Below are positions 1-11,100 of a stretch of DNA of 18,608 nt, piece by piece. Both the position numbers and the translations under genes were made by a program. The notes beneath the pieces were generated by a model. That model did no database searches. It had not been told where the DNA came from and worked only from the letters and a program-made list of their open reading frames with translations. Each line of letters begins with the position of its first letter. Position 1 is the first letter of the stretch. The stretch is from JADJLQ01 sp964396995 (GTDB taxonomy: Bacteria > Bacteroidota > Bacteroidia > Chitinophagales > Saprospiraceae), in NCBI GenBank assembly GCA_964396995.1, contig CAYNIG010000068.1:1-18608 (forward strand). The letters run 5' to 3'.

Positions 1-2096
1 AATAACACCCTTCCAATATCCTGTGATACCACATTTACCAATGGAAGTTTGGGATCAAGATCCAATTTATACTCGCAATTAAACTTAGCGTCTTTTGCCT
101 TCAAACCATGATATGACAATCTTACAAATTCATCGCATAGTTTATTGATATCGGTAGGTTCTTTTATACTAGTAGATTTGCGGCTGTGTTCGAGCATACC
201 TTTTACAATGCTTTCTGCCCTTTTGCCGTGATGGTTTATTTTTTCGGAATTTGATGCTAAATCATTAATTATTTCACCGGCCTGTTGCCAACTGCTTTTT
301 GCCGATTGTGTATTGCCTGTTGCCAATTGCTTATTGCCAATTGCCAATTCTTGTTTTATTTCTTTTATAAGTTCGCCATTCAGTTCGCTGAAATTATTCA
401 CGAAGTTTAGTGGATTCTGGATCTCATGGGCAATGCCAGCGGTGAGTTCGCCAAGGGAGGCCATTTTTTCGGATTGGATGAGTTGGGCTTGGGTGGATTT
501 AAGATTGGCCAATGTCGATTCTAGAATGGTATTTGCTTTTTGTTTTTGTCGGTTATTTCGAAGTAAGATTAAGGCTAAAACAAAAAAAACGGTAATAATG
601 CCGATCAGCCCAAACATTTTAAGCCTGGTTTCGTACCGTTGTTTTTCCTCCCGACTTTGTTGTTCCAATTGCATTCTTCTATTGGTTTCGTTGAAGCCCA
701 AAGTTTGAAATTGTCGTATTTTATCCGTATTGAAGAGGCTGTCTTTGACTGTGATGGATAACTGTAAGTACTTATAGGCAGAATCTGGTTGATTGTTTAA
801 ATTGTATAATTCTGCCACCAATGGGCTTATTTCGGAAATATAGGTAGTTGAATTAATACCCCATGCCTTGATAGCAATATTAGTAGTTTGAAAATAATCG
901 AGTGATTCCCGGGCATAATGTAAGGCGGCCTCAATCTGATTGGATCTTTGAAGCACTTTGGCCATTCCGGCTTTAGCTCTTGCTATAAACGGACCGCCAA
1001 AAAATGGTAGATTATCTATTAAATTACGATAGTGCAATACGGCGGAATCATTTTGACCCAGATCAGAATAAATATCGGCCAGCATTAATTCTGCATTAGC
1101 ACTATTCCATTGGATCGTATTTTCTATTTCTATTGTCAAACATTGCCTGGCATTTTGTAAAGCCAGTTTTAATAAGCCAGAATACCTATATGCACTGGCG
1201 AGATCGAATTTTGAATTGAATAACAGCTGTTGGTAGTTCTCTTTGGATTGATCCATCAGATTTAACAATGAATCACCTTGTAATGCATATCGAAGCATGT
1301 TAGGGTAATCTTTCATGGCTTTATAGTCATCTACAATTCCATGGAGCACCTCAGCACGAGAATATATATCGTTTCCTTCTTCTGCAAGTTTTAAATTTTC
1401 AAATCGTATTTCCAGCGACTTGGGATAGTTGCCCAAAGCATTAAGTAATGATGCAATGGTTTCCTGTAAATAAATGGCAATAGCAATATTATTGTTTCCC
1501 TTGGCAAACCAATTATTGTATTCTTTGCTACTTTTCATTCGTTGAAGTAAAAGCAGAGATTGGCGGGCATAAAAGAATGCCGAATCAGCGTTATAATAAT
1601 CCAGATTAAATGCATACATATTTGCCAGAGAGCTCATATTAAGCAATTTAGTGGTATCCGGAGCAGAAGGTAAAAGCACCCGCCATTTATCAATAAAAAG
1701 TTCGTCACGCCATCCGCTTACAACATCTCTTAAAATGGTATCTTTTAAAAGAACAATTTCCCTATCCGCTACTTCATTTCCCCAGAATCCTTTTTCAACT
1801 TTGAGCCAGCCGCCCCGGTGAAATTTATATCGGAATGTGCCTGGCAACAGGTTAAGTGTGATCGTCTTTTCGGATTGGCTTAAAGGGTGCATCATATATA
1901 AAGTATTGGCCGTAGAATCCCATTGATTGAATGTACCCGTAATGTAAATGCTGTCGTGAAAGATGTTGCTGATTTCTTTTAAAATAAATGTAACCCTCAC
2001 CTGGGCATTCACCACAGAGGTGATTGTAATAAAAAATAGCAAGCCAAAAAATTGGGTAACAATTGATAGCTTTAATTCAGAAGAATATTTCAACAC
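1..2096 (-). CDS. Membrane TPR histidine kinase with N-terminal starch-binding-like domain (3' end outside window)
   Basis: I translated this minus-strand frame by eye for 698 codons; it is open to the window edge. The start is GTG at 2096 (or TTG at 2093), because an in-frame stop lies at 2109-2111 and no ATG occurs before about codon 65. A signal peptide follows (hydrophobic run, then VVNA-Q near residue 31). Residues about 40-120 resemble a CBM20/CBM48-type E-set domain (ITGTFNQWD, then GTFRYKFHRGGWLKVE, then a DR and a W-R-D ending). TPR-like helices fill about 130-470, and a transmembrane helix lies near 492-512. The HisKA motif is HEIQNPLNF with phospho-acceptor His557, and the HATPase N box begins before the edge; its G boxes are not visible. 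The likely role is periplasmic sensing that drives cytoplasmic autophosphorylation. It starts 29 nt after the giant kinase stops, so co-transcription is likely. The DHp loop carries a repeat-derived insertion. The carbohydrate-binding role is inferred. Confidence 0.88.
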   Translation of the reverse strand, partial: MLKYSSELKLSIVTQFFGLLFFITITSVVNAQVRVTFILKEISNIFHDSIYITGTFNQWDSTANTLYMMHPLSQSEKTITLNLLPGTFRYKFHRGGWLKVEKGFWGNEVADREIVLLKDTILRDVVSGWRDELFIDKWRVLLPSAPDTTKLLNMSSLANMYAFNLDYYNADSAFFYARQSLLLLQRMKSSKEYNNWFAKGNNNIAIAIYLQETIASLLNALGNYPKSLEIRFENLKLAEEGNDIYSRAEVLHGIVDDYKAMKDYPNMLRYALQGDSLLNLMDQSKENYQQLLFNSKFDLASAYRYSGLLKLALQNARQCLTIEIENTIQWNSANAELMLADIYSDLGQNDSAVLHYRNLIDNLPFFGGPFIARAKAGMAKVLQRSNQIEAALHYARESLDYFQTTNIAIKAWGINSTTYISEISPLVAELYNLNNQPDSAYKYLQLSITVKDSLFNTDKIRQFQTLGFNETNRRMQLEQQSREEKQRYETRLKMFGLIGIITVFFVLALILLRNNRQKQKANTILESTLANLKSTQAQLIQSEKMASLGELTAGIAHEIQNPLNFVNNFSELNGELIKEIKQELAIGNKQLATGNTQSAKSSWQQAGEIINDLASNSEKINHHGKRAESIVKGMLEHSRKSTSIKEPTDINKLCDEFVRLSYHGLKAKDAKFNCEYKLDLDPKLPLVNVVSQDIGRVL
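281..350 (-). repeat. GGCAATT-type degenerate tandem repeat inside a DHp domain
   Basis: On the plus strand this stretch is built from about seven imperfect copies of a 7-10 nt word containing TTGCCAA or TTGCC (for example TTGCCAATTGCTTATTGCC). It is translated in frame as residues about 583-605 of the kinase, a GNKQLATGNTQSAK-type segment. The equivalent loop in the 795-aa kinase of this window is about 14 residues shorter, although it keeps a VGNT core. The repeat sits between the two DHp helices, where length change is tolerable. Words of this kind are common as intergenic repeats in some Bacteroidota; that is my recollection, not a search result. Confidence 0.7.
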
Positions 2097-2125
2097 TATT
2101 GAATATGTTTATCCGTTTATAATTT

Positions 2126-5100
2126 TCAATTTCTAATAGGCAGAGCGATAATAAATTCAGTGCCCACTTCTTGCGGCGTTCTCAGTATACTGTTTTCAGG
2201 AGATGGACTCTTACCCATTAAGCTCTTATCAGAACCATCGTCGTACGATTTTAAGTCATAGTATCTGCCAGGTGGAATAAAAGTGGAATTAAAACCTATG
2301 GTGCCTCCATGCGCCTTTATTATATCATAGGCCAGGCTCAATCCCAAACCCGTTCCTTGCCCTGTTGGTTTGGTAGTAAAAAACGGCTGGAAGATTTTAT
2401 CCTTGATGTGGTCGGGGATGCCGCCACCATTGTCCGCAATGGTAACCAATACATATCCTTTATCTTTTTTTGTGGAAATAGTGACTGTGGGTTTATATTC
2501 CGGGATATTTTGTTCTGCTTTTTCATTTACTGCATAAAAAGCATTGTTGATAATATTGAGTATGACTCTGCCCATCTCCTGAGGTATTATATTAATCAAT
2601 CCTATCGTATCATCAAATGAAGTCTCAAATGTGGCATTAAAGCTTTTGTCTTTTGCTCTCAGCCCGTGGTAAGACAGTCTTAAATATTCATCACACAGGG
2701 CATTGATATCCGTGGGTTCTTTTTGATCTGAACTTTTGCGACTGTGTTGTAGCATGCCCTTGACGATATCGGCTGCTCGCTTACCATGAGCATTGATTTT
2801 ATCGGAATTCACTTCAATATCACCAGCTATAGCCTTTGCATCATCCAAATGCCCCTCGTTGATTTCATTTTTTAATTCTTTAATTAATTCAGAGTTTAGC
2901 TCACTGAAGTTGTTGACAAAGTTTAGTGGATTTTGTATCTCATGGGCGATGCCGGCGGTGAGCTCACCTAGCGAAGCCATTTTTTCAGATTGGATGAGTT
3001 GTTTCTGTGTAGCTTGTAGTTCGGTCAATGCTTGCTCCGCTTTTTGTTTGGCTTCCTTGATGGCTATTAAATCCTGCTCTGCTTGTATGGCATGTGCCTC
3101 AGCTATCTTAAGATCATTAAACCGGGTGAAAGTAAGATTGAATACGGCAGCGAAGCGCTCCAGCAGAGTTATCGTTTCAGCCGGTTGCTCTTCCGGTGAA
3201 GCCATACCGATCAAACCATGGCTGAAATAAGCTATGTGCTGTAGTCTTCGTTTTTGATTCAGCCCGCCTTTAAACGGTACATTTAATTCATCGTGCAGGT
3301 ATTGAAAATATTTTTGCAATTCCTCTCCCTGCATATCGATCACTAAACTTTTCTTTTGTTGTATCCAGCCATCATACATTTTTAGAAGTGATTCGTTCCG
3401 GGTATAATCACCGGTAAATCCTTTATTCACTTTACTGCCATCTTCGTCAGTAAGCCATGCTTCCATTAGAGGATGGTCCTCTTTAATAATGATGATGAAC
3501 AGGCGATTGGGTGCTATACCCAGAGCAATGAGTTGTTGAAATAAAACGGCTGCAGTGCCTGAGAGCTCATCTGATTTTTGCATGGCTAGGGTGCGACTGC
3601 GTACTTTTTCCAATGCAGTTTCGATCTGTGCTTCCCTCGCTTGTGCTTCGGCTTTTTGCAAGTCCAAAAAACGAGTATAGGATTGTTCAAAGGCACGACC
3701 AAATCTCTTTATCAGGTCATTACTTTCTTCAGGGTATGGTACAGAACCATAATAGGCTACTGAAAGAAAGATATTATTCTTTAAAATAACTACGGAAGTG
3801 GCCATGCCATTAGCCTCAAATCTTTTCTGTTTTAGTTCTTCTGGATAATTCTGGGCGAGGGTATGTTCGCATAAATGCCTGAACCAGACATCCTTTTCGT
3901 GTTTATTTAATAAATAGGTAAAAAAATCAAGTTTCTTTTCTACCGCTTTTGGGACCAAACGAAATATTTCATGATCGAAATAGGGAATGTGAAATAGAAA
4001 AGGCTCTGGCAATCCAGGTGAAATGGTCCAAAAATTAAAGCCATCGCCTTGTGCATAATCCGTAGAAAAGTTAACCGTTTCAAAGTAGACACCTAGTTGT
4101 TGAAGTTGCACACCGATTATGCTAAGCACGTGCAGTAGGTGCTTACTTTCATGCATGGCATTGGTTGCACTTCTCACTTTTTCCAGTGCAGCTTCGATTT
4201 GTGCTTCCCTTGCCTGCGCTTCCGCCTTTTTCAAATCGGCAAAGCGGGTATAGGTAAGATTGAATACAGCAGCAAATTGATCCATTAATTGTAAAGTGGA
4301 AAGAGGCAGCGGTTCCAGTGTGGTAATATTAAGCCAGCCCTGTGAAAAGAAAGATACCTGGTGCAACCTTCGTCCTTTAAAATATTCATCGTTGATGGCC
4401 ATACCCAATTCTGATCTCAGATAGGTTATCCATTCTTTCAGTTCGTCACCATGTAGATCCACCAATGAAGATTTTTTTCCAGCCTTCCAGTCATTAAGAA
4501 TTTTCTGTATGGTTGTTTTTTCGTTGTTCCTTGCTTTAAAATGGATATTGATTTGCGTGCCTGCCTGGTCAGTAGCCCACACATCTGTACTATTGTTTTG
4601 TTCATCCACAATTCCAATACTTATGCGGTCAGGGGTTTCACCCAATGCTGCAAATTGCTGAAAAAGCACAACGGCAGCATCTGCAAGCTCTTCACTTTTT
4701 TGCATGGCCATGGTACGTGCACGTACTCTTTCTAATGCGAGCTGTATCTGTGCTTCTCTAGCCTGAGCTTCCGCTTTGGCGATATCAATATAACGCTGGT
4801 AGGATAAGGCAAATACATTCCTAAACCGCTTCAGCAGTGCTTTCTTTTCTTCGCTGATGGGCCCAAAGGTGGAAATGCCAATAGAGCCGATGCCAATGGA
4901 GTAGAAATAATAATAAAGTCCCTTGTTCTTATCCAGCCGGGGGTCATTTTTCTCTCCAATCCTTTTTCTGAAATTTTTCCAGGTTGTAAGGTCACGACCG
5001 GTAAAATAGGTTTCTGAGAATGCATCATCAGCACTACGGATGGTGCCGATCTGCTTTTCCACCAGCGGATGGATATTATAATAAAGGTGATTAGTGCTTC

Positions 5101-8100
5101 TTCCTATTTCATCTGAATAATCATAATTGATGAAAGATTTCTTTTCATCATTATGAATATTGATCATGGCATTTCGTAATGTGTTAAAACCAAGGGCTCC
5201 GACTTCTTTGTACAATACTTCACATACATTCAACAGTTCTTCCGACCTGTGCATACTCATGGCCGCAGCCCTTACTCTTTCCAATGCCGCTTCTATCTGT
5301 GCTTCCCTTGCCTGTGCTTCTGCTTTTTGTAAATCGAGGAAACGGGTATAGGTCTGATCAAAGACTTTCGCGAAGCGTTGTAAAATCAACGCCTGTTCTC
5401 CGTTTAGCGGAGTGGGAGCCCAGCCAAGAGCGCCATACTTCATATAAGCGATCGAAGAAATCAAAGACTCCTGACTCATCATAAAGCTTTTTGAATGCTC
5501 AGGAGCCTTTATGAAATCAGTATGAAAGAAAAAATAATTGTCGTAGGCTTTCTTTTCCTGCCCATGCATCTCAATCACGGTATACCGGTGACCCTTTTTC
5601 CAGTGTTCGAAGTGTTGGATGTTTGCAGGGTGGTCGAAGTAGGGCACATGATACCTTTCCGGCAATTCATAACCATCTGCAAGACCATCCATCCAAACAT
5701 CCATATCGCCTGTGGCTTCATCCATGATTTGAATGGCGGCTACCCCCGATTTAAAGTCCAGTACCTTCAGTTGATCATACAATTCCTTAACAACACTTTT
5801 CAAATCCTCACCCCGCTGCATGCCCATGGAACGGCTTCTCACTCTTTCCAGTGCTGCTTCGATCTGTGCCTCCCTTGCTTGCGCCTCGGCCTTCTCCAAA
5901 TCCAGAAAACGTATATAACATTGCTCAAACACCCGGGCAAAGCGTTTCAGTACTTCGGCTTGCTCGCTGGAAAGAAGTTTCCCTTCGTAACTAACAACTT
6001 GAATCGATGAGTGCTTGCTCCCTGTAACAGTAACACCATAGTAATCCCTGCTTAAGATCCAGGCTTTTCGGTCTTCAGGCATATGCCCGAAATCAGATTT
6101 TTCAAATAGCTCGTTGAGGTATTCATTCTTCTGTTCCTTTGTATAGGTTTTTGAATAATAATAGTCTGTACTCAACTCAATAGCTTGGCGCATTTCTTTA
6201 TTAATCTCTGCCTCCAAAATCATCGGAGACCAGAAGCCACGCACGTACTCTTGGACTTTGGTGGCTAACCAAGCCACAACTGATTTTTGATCTTTTGATA
6301 GGATATTAATATTGGCTGTGTCCAACACAATGCCGAGTTCTTCCAGCTTTTCAAACACTATCTTGATCACTTGCTGCAACTCATCGCTCTTGTGCATAGC
6401 CAGAGAACGAGAGCGTACTTTTTCCAATGCTGCTTCTATTTGTGATTCTCTGGCTTGTGCTTCGGCTTTTTGAAGATCGAGAAAACGGGTGTAAGTCTGC
6501 TGAAATACCTTACCAAATCTTATAAGTATCGCATTTTCTTCTTCTTTATAAGGAGTGCCTGAAAAATTTTCTATATAAAGAGAAACATTTTCCTGCAACG
6601 CTGTTGATACGGCAAGACCGGGACAGTTTAAATAAAACTGCTTTGACTCCTCCGGTAAACCCGGAACATAAGACAACAACTCCAGGTAAAATTTATTTTT
6701 TTCTTCAAAATTTAAATGAGTAGTAAATAGATCTTTTCCTTTTTCTTTGGCATCATTAAATTGTTTAGCCCATACTGATTCAAAATAAGGATGTGTGATT
6801 TTGGAGGGAATTGCATTTTTATCGGCAATCCAGAAATGCCAGTCATCATATGGTTGGTAATCCACTACAAATCCGGCATGCTCCGCATTTACTCCTAAAA
6901 TATTGATTTGATCAAAAACCAATTTAATTACTTCACTAAGTTCTTCACTTTTCTGCATACCCATACTGCGGCTTCTCACTCTTTCCAGAGCGGAATCTAT
7001 CTGTGCTTCTCTAGCCTGTACTTCTGCTTTCTGCAAATCGAGGAACCGGGTAAAGGATTGTTCAAAGACTTTTCCAAATCGCTTAAAAATCTCTTCTTGT
7101 TCTTTTGAAATTTCAATTAACTTATACCATTGAAATACTAAAATAGAATTTTTAGATAGCACACTGGCCCTGGACATTCCCGGGGCACTATATACATATT
7201 TTAGTCTTTCTTCAGGAAGTTTCCTGAAATCAGAATACTCGTATATCAATCTGAAATATTTATCCTTTTCTTCTTTTGATAACGTAATAACATAATAATC
7301 AAGGCCTTTTTTTATAGCATCATAAAAGCCTTTCGTTACCGGATGGTCTATGTACGGTACAAAAAGTTTTTCTAAATGCTTTTGAGATTTGATCCAGTTA
7401 ATTGATCCTTTTTGAGGGTCTGCAAAGTCAGTAATGATACCAGTATAATCTACCTGAATACCTAATTCTTGAATCTCTTTATTGAGTTGATCTACCACAG
7501 CCACCAATTCATTACTCTTGTGCATTGCCATAGAACAGCTACGGACTCTTTCTAGCGAAGCTTCGATCTGTGCTTCCCGTGCCTGTGCTTCCGCTTTTTG
7601 TAAATCGAGGAAGCGGGTATAAGTCTGATCAAATTCTATTGCAAATCGTAGCAGTAGTTCAGTGATTTCTATTGAAAGTGGCACGTGGCTTGACACTGAA
7701 ATGGTACCCCTGGAGAAACACGCAAGATGAATTACGCGCCGCTTTTCTGCTTTTAGAAAACCGGTATCGACATTGGGATTTTCTTTTAACAGTTGTTTTC
7801 TCCTGGTTCGATTATATGCTTTTAATTCCTCACCGGAAAGGTCAATGACCGATGATTTCTTTTTGCTTTTCCATGCATCGTAAATCCTTTTCCCTACATA
7901 GGGTTCGTCTATGCTGATTTGTACCTTACCTTTCAAAAGCCCACCCTGCCACGTATGCCAAAACTCAATGGTTCTTTCGGTTTCGTGGATCAGACCTATA
8001 GTAAATTGCTCAGAATGGAGACCTAAATCATTGAACTGTTGAAGGAGCACATAAGCCGTTTCAGCTAACTCATCACTCTTTTGCATCGCCATGGTCCTTG

Positions 8101-11100
8101 CCCTTACTCTTTCCAATGCGAGTTGTATTTGCGATTCCCTTCCCTGTGCTTCCGCTTTTTGCAAATCGAGGAAACGGCGAAAGGTTTGGCCAAACACATT
8201 TACAAAGCGATTGAAAATTGAAGTTTCTTCTGGTGTAAACTCAGTTAGTGAGAATACATACAGGCAACCTTCTTTAAAAAAGAAATCGGTATGTACTATT
8301 TTTTCGTGTGATGAATAATAATCTCTCCTGATTTTGTAGTTAGCCTGATTTTGAATGGCTTCATAGTACCTCAGTTTATCTTCACCCTGCAATAGGTATT
8401 GATACGTTTCTTTTTTATCAAGCCAGTTTTGATAAACACTTTTAAGCAGCGGATGGAGCTTCATATTCAAATGGCCGATTGTCAATTCTGTTTTTTCTGT
8501 TGTTTTATCTGCCGTCCACAGTTCCATCATTTCATCGGGTTGCATGATGCCGATGCCGCACCGGTCTTGTGCAGATAACACTCCGAGAGCTGTAAGTTCA
8601 TCAAACAATGCCACTACACTTTCGCCCACTTCTTTGCTATTGTGCATGGCCATTGTTTTGCTTCTCACTCTTTCCAATGCGGCTTCGATCTGTGCCTCTC
8701 TCGCCTGGGCTTCTGCTTGTGTCAAATCGAGATAACGGCGGTAGGCAAAATCAAACACATTCGCTGCCCGCTGTTGTAACTCTTTTGCTTCATCAGAGGG
8801 TGGGCGTTCAGTAATCATTAATAAGGCACCATCAGAAAATTTGGAGAAATGATAATACAGTTTTTCAGGAACTATAATATGACCATCTGCATCATAGTCA
8901 ATAACTTCTGGGACTACCTGCGTCATTACTTCATACCATCCCCGGATCATTTCACCTTTTGATTCAATCGTATAAGCGGTTTTGGAAGAATTAAATCTAG
9001 TTATTATTTCTTTGGTCCAGGTGCATGCATTTTTAGCTACAAACGTATGTCCTTTGACGATAGGTTTATCGGGATGATTCAAATTGCGGTTGGTATACCA
9101 GACTTCAAACTTATCGGCGTTTTTATTATAAAAGTGGATATTCGAGGATTCCAAATCACCTTGTCCCAACAAACTCATTTGCTCACGAAAAGTAATGGCT
9201 ACTTCAAATAAATCAGCCGATGAATGCATAGCTAGTGATTTGGCACGGATTCGTTCAAGTGCAACCTGAATCTGCGCTTCTCTTGCCTGGGCTTCTGCTT
9301 TTTGGAGATCGAGAAAGCGGGTATAGGTTTGATCAAATACATTGGCAAAGCGTTTGAATAGATCATGCACCTCGGGTACTGGCTCATAGGTAATAAACAA
9401 AAGAAATCCTTTGGAGAAATAAGCCTGATGCATAATTTGAAATGTGGGCAAAGGATAACCTGCAGCAATAATTGAATCTAAAATTTCGCCCACCACAGGT
9501 AATGTGCGCATGTATTGGTAATGCTTCACCAACGACCTTCCTCCCATTTCAACTACATGTAAAGTTTTACCTTGTTCAGATCCTTTGCGCATTTGTATGA
9601 ACAATTCATCTTTAGTAGTAGGGGCTGTAAACGGGGGTTGCAACACTCCTTCACTGCTCATCCACAACGTAACCGATTCCTTTTTGTCATTGTTCCATGT
9701 ACAATAGCCTGCACTCCATGCCGGCATACCCAGGTTTTGAACTTGCTGAAATAATAAAGCAGCAGCTTCTGGCAACTCATCGCTTTTTTGCATGGCCATT
9801 GTTCTGGCCCTTACCCTTTCTAAGGCTAATTGTATCTGAGTTTCCCTGGTCTGTGCTTCTGCCTTTTGCAAATCCAGAAAACGCTGATAAGCAAGATTAA
9901 AGGCAGCGCCCATTTTTTTTACGATCGTTATACCATCTTCAGTAGGTGCTTTCATCAAGTCGATAGACAAAATACCATTGGCTAATCGGGCAACAGGATT
10001 CCATTGATGTGTCAATAAACCTGATTTCATAGCTGATCTAAACTGAGCGGCTATTCCAGGATGGATATGAGATAATTCTACTACGGCCTTTCGCAATTTT
10101 TTTTCAGGAAAGTCCATCAAAAAATAATCCTCTGTAGCCGATTTGCAGATACCGACAAACTCACCTAAGGTGGGATAATGGTTTGCATCAAAACTAAATG
10201 CTGAGCTATTGGCATCATTCATATTACCCGGGCTGGAAAGATCCCATACCGTGACTATATCTTTTTCATCATACAGGTAGATTGCTACACCGGTAAATCC
10301 ATCGATTTTTAAATCAGTAAGTTGTCGATAAATCTCAGCATTTACTTTAGCTAAATCATTAGTCTGATGCATCGCCATGGCTTGCGCTCTTACTCGTTCT
10401 ACTGCGACTTCTATATGTGCTTCCCTGGCCTGGGCCTGCGCTTTTTCTATATCCTGGTACCTGCGATAGGCGAGTTCAAATACCTGGAGAAATCGATGGA
10501 AAAGTTCCTGATCATTTAACGACAAGGGCGTATAAGTCGATATGCCGAGAGCAACCGGCCCTAATGAATACCAATAATAATTAAGAGAGGATGCTTTGTA
10601 CAAATATTTATCGATGAATACATTGGTGGTCTTTTGGTAATTGATCCATTCTTTTACTTTATCTCCTTTGATATGAGTTTTAAAAAACTGACCCTTACCC
10701 TTGAGCATTTTACTTGCAAATGCTTTATGTATTTTATTATTGGTATAGGTAGTATCGGTAATGAATGTTTTATTATGACGGGAATAAAATTCATAGTTCA
10801 TGTAGGTGCCTCGTTGTTCATAAAAAATGGCGGTCTGTACATTGCGGATGTGTTGTACTCCAAGATGTGAAAGCTGATCAGAAATGATTTTGCAGATAGC
10901 CAACATATCTTCCGCTTTCTCCATACCCATCGCCACCGATCTCACTTTTTCCAGGGCTGCTTCAATCCGGAGGTCGTAATTTTTTTGATTCAATTCTACA
11001 GTTCGGCGCTTTATCGCTTCTTTCAATTGTTGGTTTTCCTCTGAAACTTTATCGATTGCGATATTTTCATTTTCCCCGGTACGGGCATCCGGAAAAGAAG

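Noticed and set aside
281..350. CRISPR-like array at the TTGCCAA repeat
   Set aside because: Words are under 10 nt, imperfect and without unique spacers, and they are translated within a kinase.
313..708. Plus-strand open frames across the window (for example 313-708, 2793-3230, 5495-6010, 16522-16815)
   Set aside because: All lie antisense to strongly conserved kinase or GAF-unit coding sequence. Several recur at the same place in each unit because the antisense of the conserved linker happens to be open. None shows a recognisable domain.
4831..5034. Minus-strand frames overlapping the giant and 717-aa kinases (2338-2526, 4831-5034, 9232-9468, 13693-13914)
   Set aside because: They lie out of frame within conserved domains of the real genes and have no domain of their own.
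3110..10966. Reading the 14 units as TPR, WD40 or other structural repeats
   Set aside because: Units are about 188 aa with mixed alpha/beta cores and a signalling-helix linker, far longer than TPR or WD40 repeats.
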